Assembly: GCF_026130545.1 (NCBI RefSeq)
Contig: NZ_JAMOIM010000046.1
Location: 1 to 36,186, forward strand
Reading direction: 5' to 3'
Length of the DNA: 36,186 bases
DNA from: Lichenifustis flavocetrariae
GTDB taxonomy: Bacteria > Pseudomonadota > Alphaproteobacteria > Rhizobiales > Beijerinckiaceae
The notes beneath the pieces were generated by a model. It was not told the origin of the DNA. It saw only the letters and a program-made list of their open reading frames with translations, and made no database searches. Within the stretch, counting starts at the first letter, position 1, and the number at the start of each line of letters is the position of its first letter. The position numbers were made by a program, and so were the translations under genes. Below, piece by piece: positions 15,727-23,800 of this stretch.

Positions 15727-16290
15727 CTATGCGGGGAGGAGACCAGCAGCGCGATAGCTATCGATCAGGCCGTCGTACACTGCGACATTCGACCGGCTTC
15801 GCGCAATAAGTTGAGCACCGGCGACTGCAGCGAAGATGGCGCTAGCTCGGCTTTGACTGTCCTCAGCACTGACAACGGCCGATGCCACCAATTCCTTGCT
15901 GAGCCACGCCACATTGACGTCGGTAAAGGCCTGAACCTCTTTCTGCACCGGTTCTGGCAGATCGTCGTATTCGGCAGCCATGAAGCTGCACAGGCACATG
16001 CGATTGTTGTTCTCGAGGGATGTCCGAAAGATCCCTGGATATTGGCGGATGCGGCGAGCTGGGTCGGGCGTTTCGGCGGATAAGGCCTCGAGACCGGTCG
16101 CCGTATCCTCCCAGTAGCGTCTTGCGACTGCGGCGCCCAGGTCGGCCTTGCTCGGGAAGTGGTGGTAGATGCTTGCAGCCTTGATGCCGACCTCTGCAGC
16201 CAGCTCCCGGAAGTTCAGCCCTCCGTAGCCATGCGCCTGCGCAGTGCGACGGGCAGCCGCAAGAATGGCTTCCTTCGCGTTCGTGCTCAT
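15727..16290 (-). CDS. TetR-family transcriptional regulator
   Basis: The 187-aa protein has the TetR DNA-binding domain: AKEAILAAARRTAQAHGYGG, then the helix-turn-helix ELAAEVGIKAASIYHHFPSK (about residues 27-46). A helical ligand-binding domain follows. I chose the ATG at 16290 because the domain then starts in the usual place; the frame runs on to 16377 through the promoter. It is divergent from the amidase gene at 16396, with a dyad between them, so it likely represses the amidases and itself. The inducer is unknown, perhaps an amide substrate. Confidence 0.88.
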   Translation of the reverse strand: MSTNAKEAILAAARRTAQAHGYGGLNFRELAAEVGIKAASIYHHFPSKADLGAAVARRYWEDTATGLEALSAETPDPARRIRQYPGIFRTSLENNNRMCLCSFMAAEYDDLPEPVQKEVQAFTDVNVAWLSKELVASAVVSAEDSQSRASAIFAAVAGAQLIARSRSNVAVYDGLIDSYRAAGLLPA

Positions 16291-16331
16291 CCTGATCTCC
16301 GCCTCGATCCGGTCGCCTACCAACCGATAGA

Positions 16332-16373
16332 TAGCCATTGACAAGCAAAATTGAAAGCGCTCTTGTAAGGCTA
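16332..16373. promoter_or_regulatory. Dyad operator between tetR and amidase
   Basis: TAGCC-N4-ACAAG (16332-16345) is mirrored by CTTGT-N2-GGCTA (16362-16373). The arms are 16 bp apart, in the 105-bp gap shared by the divergent tetR and amidase genes. This is the expected place for a TetR operator controlling both. The symmetry is seen; binding is inferred. Confidence 0.5.
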
Positions 16374-16395
16374 CCAACTGGCAGGCAGGTACCTT

Positions 16396-17805
16396 ATGAA
16401 CGCTGCAGTCATTTACGCGGACGCCACCGAACTAGCGGCGCTGATCCGCACCCGGCAGATCTCACCAGTCGAGGTCATGAAAGCGCATCTCGACCGCATC
16501 GAAGCTGTCGACCCCAAGGTCAACGCGATCGTCACTTTGGCAGGCGGCGCGATGGAAGCCGCGGCAAAGGCCGAGGCAGCGGTTCTGGCAGGTGAACCAC
16601 TTGGCCCGCTGCACGGAGTGCCCTTCACGGCAAAGGATTCGATCGACACCGCCGGGGTCGCGACCCAGCGGGGTTCGCCGATCTTCAAGGGGCGCATGCC
16701 CGGCACAGACGCCACCAGCGTCGCGCGCCTGAAGGGCGCCGGGGCGATCCTGCTCGCCAAGACGAACCTGCCGGAATTCTCCTACTGGATCGAAAGCGAC
16801 AACCTGCTCTCCGGTCGAACGAACAACCCGTGGAACCTGGAGCGCACGCCGGGCGGGTCGAGCGGCGGCGAATCCGCCGCGATCGCGGCAGGCATGTCGC
16901 CACTCGGCCTCGGCACCGATCTTGCGATCTCGTTGCGCGGGCCGGCGGCCCAGACGGGCATCACCTCGCTCAAGGCAAAGCATGGCCGCGTGCCGATGAC
17001 GGGCATCTGGCCGCGGGCCCCGCGTCGCTTCTGGCATGTCGGTCCGATGGCGCGAAGCGTCCGCGACCTCGCGCTCGCCTATTCCATCCTGGCCGGGCCG
17101 GACGGGATGGATGCCTTCGCGACCAGCACCGTCCTCTACGATGCCGGTGTCGGTCCTTCCCTCGATCGGCCGCTGCGCGTGGGATGGCTCGTGGAGCCTG
17201 GCTTCGGGCCAATCGATCCCAAGGTTGCTGCGATTGTTCAGGCGGCGGCCGAGGCGCTCATGAGCGCGGGTTGCGCCGTGGAGCCGGTCCGCATTCCGGC
17301 GCTCGAGCAGGATCTCGCGCTCGACGTGTTCAATCGCCTTCACGTGATGGAGATGCAGCCTGCCTTTGCAGAGGCAACGGCCGGTCGCCGCGATGACGAG
17401 CTCTACATGATGGCCAAGACCATGCTGGCCTTACCCGACACGTCTATGAAGGACTATGTCGACGCCGAGCAGGCGGCCGAGCGGCTGAGGGACGGTTTCG
17501 CCGACTATTTCCAGCGCTACGACGCGCTGCTCACCCCCGTTCAGCCGATCCCGGCCCAGAAGCATGGCGTCTCGGCCTTCGTCATCCACGGCCAGACGGT
17601 GGATGCCACCTATCTGCAAGGCTCGACGGTTCCCCTCAACGTGACCGGTTTGCCTGGCCTGACGATCAGGTTCGGCACCAGCGGTGACGGCATGCCGATC
17701 GGCGTGCAGCTTGTCTCCAGCTGGCAGGCTGAATCGACGCTTTTGCACCTCGCCTCTCTGCTGGAGGCGGCGAGCCCCGTGCGCGACCTACACCCGAACC
17801 TCTAG
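16396..17805 (+). CDS. Amidase signature-family hydrolase, first copy
   Basis: Amidase-signature enzymes hydrolyse C-N bonds of amides with a Ser-cisSer-Lys triad. The 469-aa protein has the lysine in TAKDSIDTAG (about residue 78), the Gly/Ser signature TPGGSSGGESAAIAAGMSP (about 152-170) with the cis-serine, and the nucleophile segment GTDLAISLRGPAA. In most family members that segment reads D-T-G-G-S; here it reads D-L-A-I-S, keeping the serine. There is no signal peptide, so it is cytoplasmic. The ATG at 16396 is close to an AGGCAGG site. It is the first of two tandem paralogues. The natural substrate cannot be told; Glu-tRNA amidotransferase is unlikely given the position and variant motif. 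Confidence 0.88.
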   Translation: MNAAVIYADATELAALIRTRQISPVEVMKAHLDRIEAVDPKVNAIVTLAGGAMEAAAKAEAAVLAGEPLGPLHGVPFTAKDSIDTAGVATQRGSPIFKGRMPGTDATSVARLKGAGAILLAKTNLPEFSYWIESDNLLSGRTNNPWNLERTPGGSSGGESAAIAAGMSPLGLGTDLAISLRGPAAQTGITSLKAKHGRVPMTGIWPRAPRRFWHVGPMARSVRDLALAYSILAGPDGMDAFATSTVLYDAGVGPSLDRPLRVGWLVEPGFGPIDPKVAAIVQAAAEALMSAGCAVEPVRIPALEQDLALDVFNRLHVMEMQPAFAEATAGRRDDELYMMAKTMLALPDTSMKDYVDAEQAAERLRDGFADYFQRYDALLTPVQPIPAQKHGVSAFVIHGQTVDATYLQGSTVPLNVTGLPGLTIRFGTSGDGMPIGVQLVSSWQAESTLLHLASLLEAASPVRDLHPNL

Positions 17806-17912
17806 CTCGCAACTGTCGAGCCATCGAAGCGCGAGGAACGCAAGGATCGCTTCCTGCACCTGGCGCCCTGTCGCAGACCTCCAAGCCCCAACACCCCAAA
17901 GAGAGCACGATC

Positions 17913-19334
17913 ATGACCGACGCAACACTCAGCCGAGCGGACCCAATTCATTATCAAGATGCGACGACGCTCGCGGCGCTGATCCGTAAGAAGGAGGTAT
18001 CATCCCGGGAGGTCGTGCAAGCACATCTCGACCGCATCGCCGCGGTGAACCCGAAGATCAATGCCGTCGTCACGCTTATGGCTGAGGATGCGCTGAGGGC
18101 AGCCGACGCGGCCGACAAAGCCGTCGCTCAAGGCGCCGTGCTCGGTCCCCTGCATGGCGTTCCCTTCTCGATCAAGGATGCCCTCGACACGGCGGGCGTG
18201 CCGACCCAGCGTGGCTCGAAGCTGTTCGCCGGCCGGATCCCGACCGCCGATGCCACCGCCGTTGCCCGCTTCAAGGCAGCGGGTGGCATCGCACTGATGA
18301 AGAGCAACCTGCCCGAGTTCTCGGCCTGGACGGAGACCGACAACCTCGTCACCGGTCGTACCAACAATCCATGGAACCTTGACCGCACGCCCGGTGGATC
18401 GTCGGGCGGCGAGTCCGCCGCGATCGCCGCCGGCATGTCGCCGATCGGCATCGGAAGCGACGTCGCGATCTCGGTGCGTGGTCCAGCCGCCTTCACCGGC
18501 ATCGCAGCCCTCAAGGCGACGCAGGGGCGCGTTCCTTTCACGGGCCACTATCCCGCGGTCACCAAGCGCTGGTGGCATGTCGGCGCGATGGCGCGCAGCG
18601 TCGGCGATGTGGCGCTGGGCTATTCGATCCTGAAGGGGCCCGACGGCATCGACGGTTACGCGGTCCATCCTCGTGAAGCGGACGCCGGGGCCGATCACAT
18701 TCCCGGCCGGCTTCGCATCGGCTGGGTCGCGGAGGCCGCCTTCGGCCCTGTCGATCCCGAGATCGCCGCCGCCGTTGCCTCGGCCGCCGCCCGCCTTGCC
18801 GATCTTGGCCACGACGTCGAGCCCGTGGACCTGCCGTTCCTCGGCAATCCACTCGGGGCGCTGATGACCCTCGTCTTCGGCGAGATCGTTCCTACGATCA
18901 AGGCTTTGGCTGCGGGTCGCGAAGGCGATCTCCACGCGATCGGGGCGGGGATCGTCGCCACGCCAGACCCGACCTTCGCCGCTTACTTGGAAGCCGAGGC
19001 GCAGGGCGAAGCGCTGCGGTCTGCCTTCGCCGGCTTCTTCGAGCGGTATGATGTGCTGCTGACGCCGGTCAACCCGATGACAGCCACGCCGCACGGGGCG
19101 CAGGAGCTTGTCGTCGACGGCAAGACGGTGCCGTGGACCCACGTCATGGCGGCGACGTCGCCCTTCAATCTGACCGGCCTACCGGCGCTTTCGGTGCCTT
19201 ACGCTTTCAGCTCGGAGCACCTACCCATCGGCATCCAGCTCGTCGGCAAGTGGCTGGACGAGGCGACGCTGCTGCGACTCGGCGCGATGCTCGATCGCAA
19301 AGGTGGCTTGGACGAACGCCGACCCGCATTGTGA
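17913..19334 (+). CDS. Amidase signature-family hydrolase, second copy
   Basis: The 473-aa paralogue of the preceding gene shares its layout and much of its sequence. Examples are NNPWNLDRTPGGSSGGES and GVPTQRGSKLFAGR. The triad lysine is in SIKDALDTAG, and the variant nucleophile segment reads GSDVAISVRGPAA. The ATG at 17913 lies 107 bp after the first amidase stop, with AGAGAGCACG upstream. Tandem duplication followed by divergence suggests two related amide substrates under one TetR regulator. No signal peptide is present. Confidence 0.88.
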   Translation: MTDATLSRADPIHYQDATTLAALIRKKEVSSREVVQAHLDRIAAVNPKINAVVTLMAEDALRAADAADKAVAQGAVLGPLHGVPFSIKDALDTAGVPTQRGSKLFAGRIPTADATAVARFKAAGGIALMKSNLPEFSAWTETDNLVTGRTNNPWNLDRTPGGSSGGESAAIAAGMSPIGIGSDVAISVRGPAAFTGIAALKATQGRVPFTGHYPAVTKRWWHVGAMARSVGDVALGYSILKGPDGIDGYAVHPREADAGADHIPGRLRIGWVAEAAFGPVDPEIAAAVASAAARLADLGHDVEPVDLPFLGNPLGALMTLVFGEIVPTIKALAAGREGDLHAIGAGIVATPDPTFAAYLEAEAQGEALRSAFAGFFERYDVLLTPVNPMTATPHGAQELVVDGKTVPWTHVMAATSPFNLTGLPALSVPYAFSSEHLPIGIQLVGKWLDEATLLRLGAMLDRKGGLDERRPAL

Positions 19335-19508
19335 TGGCGGGGAGCCGTAAGGATGTCCCTTTTCACCAAAAGGCTCGATGCGTCGCTCTCCCCGGCTGCT
19401 CTATGCTGCAAATGGCCGAAACCGGAATGGCAGCTTCGGGCAAGCGGATCATGCGAGCGGACACACTCAATCGATGCGATGGGTGTGTCGCCTCCGATCG
19501 AAGCGTGA

Positions 19509-20555
19509 TCAGGCCGTCTCGCCGGGCACGATTTCGAAGCCTGTATTGATCGTCTCAGGTGTGCCGTTGCGTTCGGGTCGCAACAGGATCTGCTCGACCG
19601 CGATCTTGCCGATGCGGAACCGATTGGATCGCACCGTCGACAGCGGCTTCGGAAGAGCCTGCCCGACATCGAGTCCGTTGAACCCGAACAGCGCCAGGTC
19701 GCGTTTCAAGACAATGCCTTCGGCAATGCAGTGAAAGACGCCGCCGACCGCCATGTCGTCGTTGGAGAAGACAACGACATCGGGATGCTTCGCACCCTGT
19801 AGGAGCGTCGCCAGGGCCTCGCGCCCGGCCTGCGTCGAACTGGGCCCACCATGGAGGCGCTGGTCGACCAGCTCGAGGCCCGCCTCCTCCAGGGCCTGCA
19901 CGAGACCGTCCCACCGGAGGCGCGCGCGCCTGTCCGTCGTCCAGTCGTGCCCCACGTAACCGAAGCGGCGATAACCCCGCCCGATGAGGTGCCGGCCCGT
20001 CGCCAGACCGGCCGCGCGATGGGACATGCCCACGGCGAGGTCGATGGGCTCCGAGTCGATGTCCATCAGTTCCACCACCCGGATGCGGCTCTGTTTGAGG
20101 CGGCGGCGTGTGATGTCGGTATGGTCGAAGCCCACGATGATTATTGCGGCGGGCTTCCAGGCCAGCAGCGAGGTGACCAGCTTTTCCTCGGCATCCGCCT
20201 TGTAGTCCGTGATGCCGACGACCGGCCGGAAGCCCGACGGTTCGAGGCCGGCGTCGATGCCCCGCAGCACGTCCGCAAACACGATGTTCGAGAGCGACGG
20301 GATGACCACGCCGATGAGGTTGGAGGTGGCCGAGGCCAGGGTGCCGGCGATCTGGTTGCGCACGTAGCCGGTCTGGTCAACCGCGTCGAGCACGCGGCGG
20401 CGGGTGGTCTCGGAGATTGGACCAACGTTTCTTAAGATGCGCGATACCGTGATTTCGCTCACGTCGGCGGCACGCGCCACGTCCGCAAGGGTCAAGGCGG
20501 CGGGCGTCTCTGCCACGCGGCGTTGTTTCCTCACCTTGTTCTTCTCCGGCCCCAT
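19509..20555 (-). CDS. LacI-family transcriptional regulator
   Basis: The 348-aa protein has a LacI helix-turn-helix (LTLADVARAADVSEITVSRI, about residues 21-40) with the hinge after it, then a periplasmic-binding-protein-like sensor domain (NLIGVVIPSLSNIVFADVL onward). The family likely senses a sugar or sugar acid. I chose the ATG at 20555 (MGPEKNKVRKQ); the frame continues to 20693 through the promoter region and its operators. It is divergent from ltnD, and two operator-like palindromes lie between them, so it most likely controls the sugar-acid cluster. Confidence 0.92.
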   Translation of the reverse strand: MGPEKNKVRKQRRVAETPAALTLADVARAADVSEITVSRILRNVGPISETTRRRVLDAVDQTGYVRNQIAGTLASATSNLIGVVIPSLSNIVFADVLRGIDAGLEPSGFRPVVGITDYKADAEEKLVTSLLAWKPAAIIIVGFDHTDITRRRLKQSRIRVVELMDIDSEPIDLAVGMSHRAAGLATGRHLIGRGYRRFGYVGHDWTTDRRARLRWDGLVQALEEAGLELVDQRLHGGPSSTQAGREALATLLQGAKHPDVVVFSNDDMAVGGVFHCIAEGIVLKRDLALFGFNGLDVGQALPKPLSTVRSNRFRIGKIAVEQILLRPERNGTPETINTGFEIVPGETA

Positions 20556-20634
20556 GGATGTCCCGTCGATGTTCTGACCGGGACTATGCACCAGTTCGCG
20601 TCTAGTCGGGCGGCACAATTTATTTGCGACAAAA

Positions 20635-20650
20635 TGACAGCGGTAACATT
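20635..20650. promoter_or_regulatory. LacI-type operator, distal copy
   Basis: ATGACAGCGGTAACAT is an imperfect palindrome resembling the neighbouring perfect one (ATGACAGCGCTGTCAT). The centres are 22 bp apart, close to two helical turns, so two dimers would bind the same face. It lies in the lacI/ltnD divergent promoter. Confidence 0.6.
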
Positions 20651-20656
20651 CGTGCA

Positions 20657-20672
20657 TGACAGCGCTGTCATT
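20657..20672. promoter_or_regulatory. LacI-type operator, perfect palindrome
   Basis: ATGACAGCGCTGTCAT is a perfect 16-bp palindrome with the central CG typical of LacI-family sites. It is 51 bp upstream of the ltnD ATG and about 100 bp from the lacI start. It is the most likely operator for this cluster. Confidence 0.7.
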
Positions 20673-20722
20673 ATATGTTGTATCGTGCAGCAAGGCCGAA
20701 TGGCCATGAGGGGTGGGCGGAA

Positions 20723-21652
20723 ATGAAACCGGCGGAAACGAGCCAGATTGCCGTGATCGGCCTTGGGTCCATGGGTCTCGGCGTCGCGAGCACGCTGCTT
20801 CGTGCCGGCCGCACCGTTTCGGGTTACGATCCGGTGCCGGAGGCCTGCGCGAAATTCGAGGAGGCTGGCGGACGGCTCGCGACAGATCCCGCCGCGGCCA
20901 GCCGGGATGCGTCAGTCGTTGTCATCGTCGTCGTCACCGCGGCCCAGACGGAGGCAGTGCTCTTCGGCACAGACAGCCATGAGGGTGCCGTCGCGACCAT
21001 GCGGAGGGGCGGCGTCGTGCTCTCCTCCGCCACGATGGCGCCCGACGACGTCCGGCGACTGGCGGAACGTTGCGAGGCCGCCGGTGTCGATTATCTCGAT
21101 GCGCCGATGAGCGGCGGTATGGCGCGGGCGGCCAGCGGCGAGTTGACCGTCATGGCGTCCGGCAGCCCTGCCGCCTTCGCGCTTGCCGATCCGATCCTCG
21201 CGATCATGGCGACCACAGTCTACCGACTCGGCGACAAGCCAGGGATCGGCGCATCGTTCAAGATGGTCAACCAATTGCTGGCCGGGGTTCATATCGCGGC
21301 GGCATGCGAGGCCATCACCTTCGCAAAGCGTCTAGGGCTCGACATAAACAAGGTGTTCGAGGTCATCACGGCCTCGGCCGGCAATTCCTGGATGTTTGAA
21401 AACCGTGTCCCGCATGTGCTCAAGGGCGATTATTCTCCCGCCAGCGCTGTGGACATTTTCGTCAAAGATCTCGGCATCGTGGCCAACATGGGGCTCGCGG
21501 CGAAATTCCCGACGCCGGTCGCGGCCAGTGCCTTGCAGCTTTTCCTGATGACATCGGCGGCCGGCATGGGGCGCGACGACGACGCCTCGGTGGCGCGCCT
21601 CTTCGCCCAGATGACCGGGCTCGACCTTCCGGGCGGCGCCAAAGCCAAGTGA
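20723..21652 (+). CDS. ltnD: L-threonate dehydrogenase (NAD), LtnD-like
   Basis: LtnD oxidises L-threonate at C2 to 2-oxo-tetronate. The 309-aa protein has the 6-phosphogluconate-dehydrogenase-like layout: the Rossmann motif IAVIGLGSMGLGVASTL at the start, the substrate loop DAPMSGGMARAASGELTVM (about residues 125-143), and the catalytic lysine in GASFKMVNQLLAG (about residue 176). The ATG at 20723 follows GGGTGGGCGG; the frame extends back to 20675. It is the first gene of the cluster. Together with otnK and the otnI/otnC remnants downstream this makes the L-threonate assignment likely; a related beta-hydroxyacid substrate cannot be excluded. Confidence 0.85.
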   Translation: MKPAETSQIAVIGLGSMGLGVASTLLRAGRTVSGYDPVPEACAKFEEAGGRLATDPAAASRDASVVVIVVVTAAQTEAVLFGTDSHEGAVATMRRGGVVLSSATMAPDDVRRLAERCEAAGVDYLDAPMSGGMARAASGELTVMASGSPAAFALADPILAIMATTVYRLGDKPGIGASFKMVNQLLAGVHIAAACEAITFAKRLGLDINKVFEVITASAGNSWMFENRVPHVLKGDYSPASAVDIFVKDLGIVANMGLAAKFPTPVAASALQLFLMTSAAGMGRDDDASVARLFAQMTGLDLPGGAKAK

Positions 21653-21700
21653 AAAAAGAACCGTCGACCACCCTGGGCGGCGGCGGCACGAGGGAGGATC

Positions 21701-22708
21701 ATGATCGTGCGCGACAGTCCGGCAACGGCCGTCCTACGCCCCCGTCACACAGCCGTCGGCGGCCGTGTGTCGGCCCTGCTGCAGGTGCGCGAGCTCAACG
21801 TGCTCACGGCCTTGCTCGTCGTCGTGGCGCTCATCAGCTTCTCGACGCCTTACTTCCTGACGACCGACAACCTGATGGGGGTGTTCCGCTCCTTCTCGCT
21901 GATCGCCATCATGTCGATCGGCATGGTGATGGTGATCATCACCGGCGGCATCGACCTGTCGGTCGGCTCCGTCATGGGGCTCTCGTCGCTCGTCACGGCC
22001 CTCGGCTTTCAATCGGGCCTGCCGACGGCCGTATGCATCCTCGGCGGGCTCGCCACGGGGCTGTTGTTCGGCCTGTTCAACGGCGTGCTCATCACCGTGA
22101 TCCGCCTGCCGCCCTTCATCGCCACGCTCGGGTCACTCAGCATCGGCCGCGGGCTCATGTATATCATCACCCATGGCGTGCCGCTGACTCCGGACACACC
22201 CGACGTCTTCGCGGAGATTGGACAGGGCTATGTCGGGCTGGTGCCCGTGCCCGTCGTCATCATGCTGGCCATGACGATTGTGTTCTCAGTCGTCATGCGC
22301 AAGACGCGATTCGGCCGCCACGTCTATGCGACCGGTGGAAACGAGATGGCGGCGCGGTTGAGCGGCGTTAAGACGGGCCGGGTCAAGCTGCTGGTCTACA
22401 TGCTGTCCGGTCTCATCGCCGGGCTTGCCGGCATCGTCAGCTTCTCCCGCTATCTCTCGGCGGAACCGGCCTCGGGCTTCGGTGCCGAACTCGACGTGAT
22501 CGCGGCGGCGGCTATCGGCGGCGCGAGCCTCGCGGGCGGCGTCGGCAGCGTCGAGGGCGCGATCATCGGGGCGGCGCTCGCCGGCATCATCGCCAACGGC
22601 GTCGTGCTCATGAACATCAACACTTACGCCCAGCAAGCCATTACGGGCGCGGTCATCTTGATCGCGGTCAGCTTGGATGTCTGGCGGAGTCGCAGCAAGG
22701 GAGCCTGA
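21701..22708 (+). CDS. Ribose-type ABC importer permease
   Basis: The 335-aa protein resembles RbsC permeases with about eight to ten membrane helices. Family blocks seen are VIITGGIDLSVGSVMGLSSL, PPFIATLGSLSIGRGLMYI, the cytoplasmic loop YATGGNEMAARLSGV, and GGASLAGGVGSVEGAIIGA. The first 30 residues are cytoplasmic. The ATG at 21701 follows a GGAGG site. It pairs with the binding protein and ATPase downstream to form a carbohydrate importer; the neighbours suggest a four-carbon sugar acid or polyol as substrate. Confidence 0.92.
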   Translation: MIVRDSPATAVLRPRHTAVGGRVSALLQVRELNVLTALLVVVALISFSTPYFLTTDNLMGVFRSFSLIAIMSIGMVMVIITGGIDLSVGSVMGLSSLVTALGFQSGLPTAVCILGGLATGLLFGLFNGVLITVIRLPPFIATLGSLSIGRGLMYIITHGVPLTPDTPDVFAEIGQGYVGLVPVPVVIMLAMTIVFSVVMRKTRFGRHVYATGGNEMAARLSGVKTGRVKLLVYMLSGLIAGLAGIVSFSRYLSAEPASGFGAELDVIAAAAIGGASLAGGVGSVEGAIIGAALAGIIANGVVLMNINTYAQQAITGAVILIAVSLDVWRSRSKGA

Positions 22709-22787
22709 GCCAACCGAGGGATAATCAGCCCAGGGCCTGCGAGCCCCCCATCGCGATCAATAGAAATCCGGGACAAGGAAACGTATC

Positions 22788-23732
22788 ATGAAGACACTTA
22801 CACAGATTTCGCTCATCGCCCTACTCTCCGCCCTGCCGCTGGGCGCCACGACCGCCGCCTTCGCCAAAGATGCCAAGGACATTGTGATCGCGGTAATCCC
22901 GAAGGTCGCCGTCCCGTTCTTCGACGACTGCAACACCGGTGCGGCCACTGCCGCCAAGACTGACGGTGTGCAGTATCAATGGGTCGTGCCGCAGAACACG
23001 CAAGGCTCGACGCAGGTCAAGATCCTCGAGGATCTGATCAGCAAGAAGGTCGATGGCATCGCCATCTCGGTCAATGAACCGAAGTCGGTCGAGGCGATCA
23101 TCAAGAAAGCCATGGCGAGCGGTATCAAGGTGCTGACCTTCGACAGCGACTCGCCAAAGAGCGGCCGCAGCATGTATATCGGCACCAGCAACGGCGCTGC
23201 TGGCCAGACCATGGGCGAATCCATGGCCAAGGCGATCGATGGCAAAGGCGAGGTGGCGATCGTCACCGGTCAGCTCGGCGCGGTGAACCTCAACGAGCGT
23301 ATTGCCGGCATCAAGAAGGCGCTGGCCAAGTATCCCGACATCAAGCTCGTCGCCACTGAGGGCACCGAGGACGATCTCGCCAAGGCGGTCTCAGTCGACG
23401 AAGCGCTGTTCCGCGGTCATCCGAACCTGAAGGGCATCTTTGGCGTCAGCCAGGTAGGCGGGCCCTCCGTCGCCAAGGTCCTGGCCACCAAGGAGTTTGG
23501 TGCCAAGAAAGACACCGTCAAGGTGTTCGCCTTCGACGACCTCCCCGACACCGTCAAGGGCGTCAAGGAGGGCTTCATCCAAGGCATCATGGTCCAGCGT
23601 CCTGTCACCATGGGTAAGTTGTCGGTCGACCACCTGTTGGCGCAGATCAACGGCACGGAGACGACCTCGGCCGATGTCGACACCGGTGTGACGGTCGTCG
23701 ATGCCTCGAACCTCAACGGCTACACCAAGTAG
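22788..23732 (+). CDS. Sugar-binding periplasmic protein of ABC importer
   Basis: The 314-aa protein has a signal peptide (MKTLTQISLIALLSALPLG, cleavage probably after AFA at about residue 26). It has a two-lobed RbsB-type fold: DIVIAVIPKVAVPFFDDC, LISKKVDGIAISVNEPKSVE, and GIKVLTFDSDSPKSGR. It delivers the substrate to the permease. A strong hairpin just after the stop probably protects its message, as binding proteins are needed in excess. The substrate is inferred only from the neighbours. Confidence 0.92.
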   Translation: MKTLTQISLIALLSALPLGATTAAFAKDAKDIVIAVIPKVAVPFFDDCNTGAATAAKTDGVQYQWVVPQNTQGSTQVKILEDLISKKVDGIAISVNEPKSVEAIIKKAMASGIKVLTFDSDSPKSGRSMYIGTSNGAAGQTMGESMAKAIDGKGEVAIVTGQLGAVNLNERIAGIKKALAKYPDIKLVATEGTEDDLAKAVSVDEALFRGHPNLKGIFGVSQVGGPSVAKVLATKEFGAKKDTVKVFAFDDLPDTVKGVKEGFIQGIMVQRPVTMGKLSVDHLLAQINGTETTSADVDTGVTVVDASNLNGYTK

Positions 23733-23747
23733 TCGCGATCTCGCAAA

Positions 23748-23777
23748 ACCGGGGGAAGCGGCAGCGCTTCCCCCGGT
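23748..23777 (+). terminator. Strong hairpin after binding-protein gene
   Basis: A perfect 13-bp stem, ACCGGGGGAAGCG with CGCTTCCCCCGGT, has a GCAG loop and ends 23 bp before the ATPase start. It has no T-run. In an operon this is more likely a 3' stabiliser or partial terminator that lets the binding protein be made in excess of the ATPase. Confidence 0.65.
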
Positions 23778-23800
23778 CCTCGTGCCGAGGCCTTCAGCCC

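Noticed and set aside
18000-19142. 380-aa open frame on the minus strand opposite the second amidase
   Set aside because: It is a shadow: the plus strand encodes an intact amidase with all its motifs.
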